From contig NZ_CP065521.1 of the NCBI RefSeq assembly GCF_018986735.1, positions 2,170,001-2,234,000 of the forward strand: 64,000 nt of DNA, in the 5' to 3' direction. The position numbers and the translations under genes are program-made. This stretch comes from Schaalia sp. 19OD2882. Lineage in GTDB: Bacteria; Actinomycetota; Actinomycetes; Actinomycetales; Actinomycetaceae. Below are positions 60,455 through 64,000 of this stretch, in pieces (positions within the stretch are counted from its first letter, which is position 1; every line of letters begins with the position of its first letter). A model generated the notes under the pieces. The model saw nothing but the letters and a program-made list of their open reading frames with translations. It was not told where the DNA came from and made no database searches.

Positions 60455-63382
60455 TCACCAGCGCCGGCCGGACAGTCGCACGCGCCTGGGGGTGACGACC
60501 ATGGCCAGGCCGGCGGCCAGGAGGGGTGGCAGCACGGCCAACGCGACCAGGGCCTCCAGGGGCAGGATGGGCACCGGCACCACGCCTGCGTCGCCGAGAC
60601 CGGCCGCCAGGGCGGACACCAGCGAGGCGCTGACGAGGACTCCGACCAGGACGGCCAGCGGGATCGTGTGCAGGCACAGGATGAGCACCTGGGCGGCCTG
60701 CATCCGGCGTTTGGCCCACACGTCGGCGCCCACGGCGTCAAGGATGTCCATGTCCTCGCGCGACTCCACCGACGCGGTCACCAGGACCAGCAGGACACTC
60801 ATGAGCACGCCGAGGACGGTTGCCAGGGCCGCCAGGGTCGACATGAAGGTCGTGTCGCCGTCGGGCGCCAGGAACATCGCCGTCACGCCGGGCACCCGGT
60901 CACGGACCGTGGCCTCGACCTCGGGCCGCTCCAGGGGCGTCGGCGCCTGCGCGGTGGCCACGAGGATTCCCAGCAGGTCGTCGGGGACGTCGAGGGCGGT
61001 GGCCGCTCGGGGTGAAAGGACCAGGGTGTGGATCCCGTCGAGGGCGAGTGCGGGTAGGCGGACGCGAGTCACCCCTTGGTTCGCATCGCCGGCCCGGTCC
61101 TCCTCGCCTCCTGTCCGCGCCCCCGCCGGGGCCCCCTGCTGGGAAGCCTCCGCGCATCCGGCCTGGACCGGCCGCGCCTCCAATTGCACGGTCCCGTCCT
61201 CGTCCACGGCGGTGCCCTCGGGGACGAGGACGCCCCCGCGTCCCAGGACCGCTCGGGCCGCGTCCAATTCGGCCCCCTCCGCAAAACGCGCCAGGGCGAG
61301 CCACGCGCCGTCGTCGACGACGTGCAGAGGGTGGGGCTCCTCCGTGAGGACTTCAGGAGCCGGCAAGCCGATGACGGCGGGGCGGCAGGTCGGCGGCGTG
61401 TAGGGCCTGCCGGCCACCTCGACCACACGTCGGGTTCCCGAGTCCGTGGGCGAGGGGACGCTGCCGCGCACGGGGACGCTGGAGGTGATCCCGAGCTCGG
61501 CCTCCACCGCCGTGACACCCCGTTCCAACAGCTCGTAGTGGGACTTCGCGTCACGTTGCAGGGGGCTGGCGGCCAGGAAGACCTGGTCGGCGCAGCCGAT
61601 GTGAGGATCGGCGTTCCACCGGTACTGCTCCAGGGAGCGAGTGACCACCAGTGAACCCACGGAGATGACCATGACGACGACGATGGCGGCCATTGCGGGA
61701 AGGGAGCGGTGCCCGTTGCGCACCGTCTCACGCAGACCCAGGCGCCAGGACAGGAAACGCCCGTCCGAGGCGTGGCGCCATCCGGTCAGCAGCCAAGGCA
61801 GCGACCCGATGAGGCCTCCCACCACGGGGAATGCGAACAACAGGACGCCGAGGATCGATGCTGCCGCCTGCGCCCAGTAGACCCCGATCAGGCCCGCGAC
61901 CAGCATCACCGGGAACCAAGGAGAGCGCAGCACCATGCGCGAACGCAGGTGACGCCTGCGGTGGATCACTGCCACCACGGAGGTCCGCAGGGCGCTCAGA
62001 GCGGGCCACAGTGCGGCGACGAGGCAGATGAACTGGGGCACCACCAAGGAGCCGACCAGGACCAGGGTCGAACCGGCCGACAGGGGAACTCCCAGGCGCT
62101 CTGCGGCGAACCATGTGGCCAGGAAGGTTCCGATGAGGGAGGTCAGGCCGCACAGGACACCGGTGATCGCGCCGAAGGCCGTGACCATCGCGAATCTGTC
62201 CGCTGGGCGTGCGCCGATCGTCGCCATCAGGGCGAGGCTGGGGTTCATGACGCGTTGGAAGGTGAAGAACACGGGCATGGCCAGCAGGACCAGCTCGGTG
62301 AGGTAGAGCAGCAGCGAGATCGCCAGGACCACGGCTCGCCCGGCGCCCCGTGTCTGGCCGTCCAGGACCTCGACGAACCTGGGGACGATGTGGGTGCTGG
62401 GACCAAGGACGGCCCGGCCGCCGGTGTCGGCAGAACCGACAGCGCTGTCGGAGGCCGTGGAGTCCGCGGTGGTGGAGGCGCGCGGCAGGGCGTTTTCGGG
62501 GTCCCCGGCCCCGTCGGGCACCGCACGGGAGACCACCCCGTACCCGTGGTCGTTGAAGACCCGAACGTTGTCCCAGGTGACATCCGTATCACCGACCAGC
62601 AGCCACGAGGTTTGGCGTTGTGAGGTGGGAGAGTCCCCGGACACGGGGATGGTGCCCACACCGACCACCACTGTCGAATCACCGGCGGCGATGCCGACGA
62701 TGCGGGCGTTGACGCGAGTGGTGGCGCTGTCCTGGGCGCCCGTGCGCACCACGAGTTGCACGGTGGCCCCCTGCTGGAGCCCCCAGCGTTCAAGGAGGTC
62801 GCGCGGGACCAGTGCCTGCCAGGCGGAAAGCTCGTCAGCGCACGGCGGGGCGAATCCCAGCAGGTCGGGGCGCCTGACCTGGACGACGGGCACCTCCACG
62901 CGCTCTCTTCGCCTCTCCAGGGGAAAGACCCTGACCTGGTTGAAGCGGTCCACGCGCAGGGGCTTGACGCCCGGCGGGGACATTCGGGCGACGTCCTGGC
63001 GCGCGTGGTCACGTTCGGAGACGAAGGCCATCGGATCGAGCGGCTCCCTGGAAGGACTCGTGTCCTCGTGTCGCCCCGCCCTCGTGTGCCCCCCACGAGG
63101 ACGCACCTCCATGCCGAGCATGTCCTGGTCGACCGGCCCCAGGGCGGTCCTGGTCGCCACGGCGCGCACACTCGGATCCGGGCCGAGGATCTGGGTGAGG
63201 TGGTACTGGTCCGAATCCAGCATGACTGCGACATTGACCACCGTCAGGGTGATGACCACCGGCAGTGAGATGACCAGGACGACGATGCCCAACCAGCCGG
63301 GACGCTGCCCTGCCGCGCGCAGGGCCAGACGCAGCGCAATGGCGATCCTGCCCCAGGTCAGTGTGCCGACGCCCCGTCGCAC
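60455..63382 (-). CDS. FtsX-like ABC transporter permease
   Basis: 975 residues, an unusually long permease of the MacB/FtsX kind. N-terminal helix (WLGIVVLVISLPVVITLTVVNVAVM), a first extracellular domain of about 270 residues, a block of helices (VLAISLLLYLTELVLLAMPVF, IGARPADRFAMVTAFGAITG), more helices near 500-590, a second extracellular domain and a last FtsX block (FMSTLAALATVLGVLMSVLLV). GTG start 4 nt after the stop of the ATPase gene. The repeated FtsX unit suggests one polypeptide does the work of two permeases. Substrate unknown. Confidence 0.85.
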   Translation of the reverse strand: MRRGVGTLTWGRIAIALRLALRAAGQRPGWLGIVVLVISLPVVITLTVVNVAVMLDSDQYHLTQILGPDPSVRAVATRTALGPVDQDMLGMEVRPRGGHTRAGRHEDTSPSREPLDPMAFVSERDHARQDVARMSPPGVKPLRVDRFNQVRVFPLERRRERVEVPVVQVRRPDLLGFAPPCADELSAWQALVPRDLLERWGLQQGATVQLVVRTGAQDSATTRVNARIVGIAAGDSTVVVGVGTIPVSGDSPTSQRQTSWLLVGDTDVTWDNVRVFNDHGYGVVSRAVPDGAGDPENALPRASTTADSTASDSAVGSADTGGRAVLGPSTHIVPRFVEVLDGQTRGAGRAVVLAISLLLYLTELVLLAMPVFFTFQRVMNPSLALMATIGARPADRFAMVTAFGAITGVLCGLTSLIGTFLATWFAAERLGVPLSAGSTLVLVGSLVVPQFICLVAALWPALSALRTSVVAVIHRRRHLRSRMVLRSPWFPVMLVAGLIGVYWAQAAASILGVLLFAFPVVGGLIGSLPWLLTGWRHASDGRFLSWRLGLRETVRNGHRSLPAMAAIVVVMVISVGSLVVTRSLEQYRWNADPHIGCADQVFLAASPLQRDAKSHYELLERGVTAVEAELGITSSVPVRGSVPSPTDSGTRRVVEVAGRPYTPPTCRPAVIGLPAPEVLTEEPHPLHVVDDGAWLALARFAEGAELDAARAVLGRGGVLVPEGTAVDEDGTVQLEARPVQAGCAEASQQGAPAGARTGGEEDRAGDANQGVTRVRLPALALDGIHTLVLSPRAATALDVPDDLLGILVATAQAPTPLERPEVEATVRDRVPGVTAMFLAPDGDTTFMSTLAALATVLGVLMSVLLVLVTASVESREDMDILDAVGADVWAKRRMQAAQVLILCLHTIPLAVLVGVLVSASLVSALAAGLGDAGVVPVPILPLEALVALAVLPPLLAAGLAMVVTPRRVRLSGRRW

Positions 63383-63386
63383 GATG

Positions 63387-64000
63387 TCATTCCCCGAGCA
63401 GGGCGCGCACGTCGTCCGCACCCGTGCAGTCGATGATCCGCCCGTCACGCAGGAACAGGGTCCGGTCCGCCCAAGCGGCGAAGCGGGCCTCGTGTGTGAC
63501 CAGCAGTCCGGCGGCCCCGGCGTCCACGTGGTCGCGCATGAGGACCATCACCTGGTCCCCGCCGGCCAGGTCGAGGGCGCCCGTGGGTTCGTCTGCCAAA
63601 AGCAACGACCTCTGTCCGACCAGGGCACGGGCAATGGCGGCCCTTTGTGCCTGGCCGCCGGAGAGTTCGTCGGGGAAACGGTGGCAGAGGTCGCCGATGC
63701 CGACCGCCTCCAGGGCACTCAGTGCTGCTTCCATCGCCTCGGCTGACGGTGTCCCGTCGAGTTCCAGGGGCAGGGCGACATTCTCCGCCGTGGACAGGCC
63801 CGGAAGCAGATTCGCCTCTTGGAAGACGTATCCGACCGAGCGTCTGCGCACGCGGGCGCGGTCGTGCTCCGACATGGCGGTGACGTCCTCGCCTCCCAGC
63901 CACACGCGCCCTTCGGTGGGGATCTCCAGGGAGCCGGCCACGTGCAACAAGGTCGACTTTCCGGACCCGGAAGGGCCCATGACGGCCAGGAGTTCTCCGG
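63387..64000 (-). CDS. ABC transporter ATP-binding protein, 5' part outside window
   Basis: LolD/MacB-type ATPase; 204 C-terminal residues are visible and the frame is open to the window edge, where ...GELLAVMGPSGSGKSTLL shows that the true start lies outside. Walker A GPSGSGKST, Q-loop VFQEANLLP, signature LSGGQAQRAAIARAL, Walker B LLLADEPTGALD and H-loop VTHEARFA are all intact. It powers the FtsX-like permease encoded 4 nt downstream. Confidence 0.93.
   Translation of the reverse strand, partial: GELLAVMGPSGSGKSTLLHVAGSLEIPTEGRVWLGGEDVTAMSEHDRARVRRRSVGYVFQEANLLPGLSTAENVALPLELDGTPSAEAMEAALSALEAVGIGDLCHRFPDELSGGQAQRAAIARALVGQRSLLLADEPTGALDLAGGDQVMVLMRDHVDAGAAGLLVTHEARFAAWADRTLFLRDGRIIDCTGADDVRALLGE

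Overview
The window is 64 kb of GC-rich (about 68-70 %) actinobacterial chromosome. The best guess is a host-associated member of the Actinomycetaceae (Actinomyces/Schaalia type). This rests on the Cas9, which keeps the domain layout of the Actinomyces naeslundii enzyme, on the secreted sialidase with an LAATG sorting motif, on the MurT/GatD pair, on a dnaK operon ending in hspR, and on HAIR operators. There are no rRNA or tRNA genes and no integrase, transposase or prophage. It is mostly ordinary chromosome with one clear accessory locus. No species name can be proved from sequence reading alone.

Layout. 0-8.3 kb: hypothetical membrane protein, class II fructose-bisphosphate aldolase, SpoU-type RNA methyltransferase, PH-domain membrane protein, HAD phosphatase, DUF222/HNH endonuclease with a likely LexA box, pyrE and an SDR. 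8.3-24.3 kb: very large membrane protein, exonuclease III, cell-wall sialidase, TetR plus serine hydrolase, ClpB behind a HAIR operator, lipoprotein, a frameshifted DUF418 gene, and an S9 peptidase. 24.3-29.4 kb: small membrane protein coupled to a CapA-like lipoprotein, GatD/MurT (lipid II amidation), another lipoprotein.

29.5-35.2 kb: a complete type II-C CRISPR-Cas locus. It has 14 repeats (the outermost degenerate) with 13 spacers, all 28 nt, then cas2, cas1 and cas9 on the minus strand, and a tracrRNA gene upstream of cas9. The tracrRNA is recognisable from an anti-repeat, a nexus hairpin with a CUCGUU loop, and a strong terminator. The repeats read in crRNA sense on the plus strand, opposite to the cas genes, and each carries an extended -10 sequence, so each spacer may have its own promoter.

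35.2-39.7 kb: dnaK-grpE-dnaJ-hspR with two HAIR operators upstream of dnaK. Together with the clpB HAIR this makes a small HspR regulon inside the window. 39.8-49.4 kb: TMEM175-like channel, RlmC-like methyltransferase, GtrA protein, beta-propeller membrane protein, phosphodiester glycosidase coupled to a GT2-GtrA fusion (surface glycan modification), GNAT, aldo/keto reductase, M18 aminopeptidase. 49.5-64 kb: NUDIX hydrolase, an AAE-type transporter, a pair of small coiled-coil membrane proteins, a possible CDCA-like metalloprotein, an MMPL transporter with a degenerate ABC domain coupled to a YhgE/Pip protein and an S4 protein, and a convergent FtsX-type ABC exporter cut by the window edge.

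Two cross-cutting signals: many genes have a TANNNT hexamer exactly 6-7 nt before the start codon and no Shine-Dalgarno, the signature of leaderless transcripts; and an unassigned 21-bp-phased GAGATTCGTCC repeat sits in two intergenic regions 10 kb apart.
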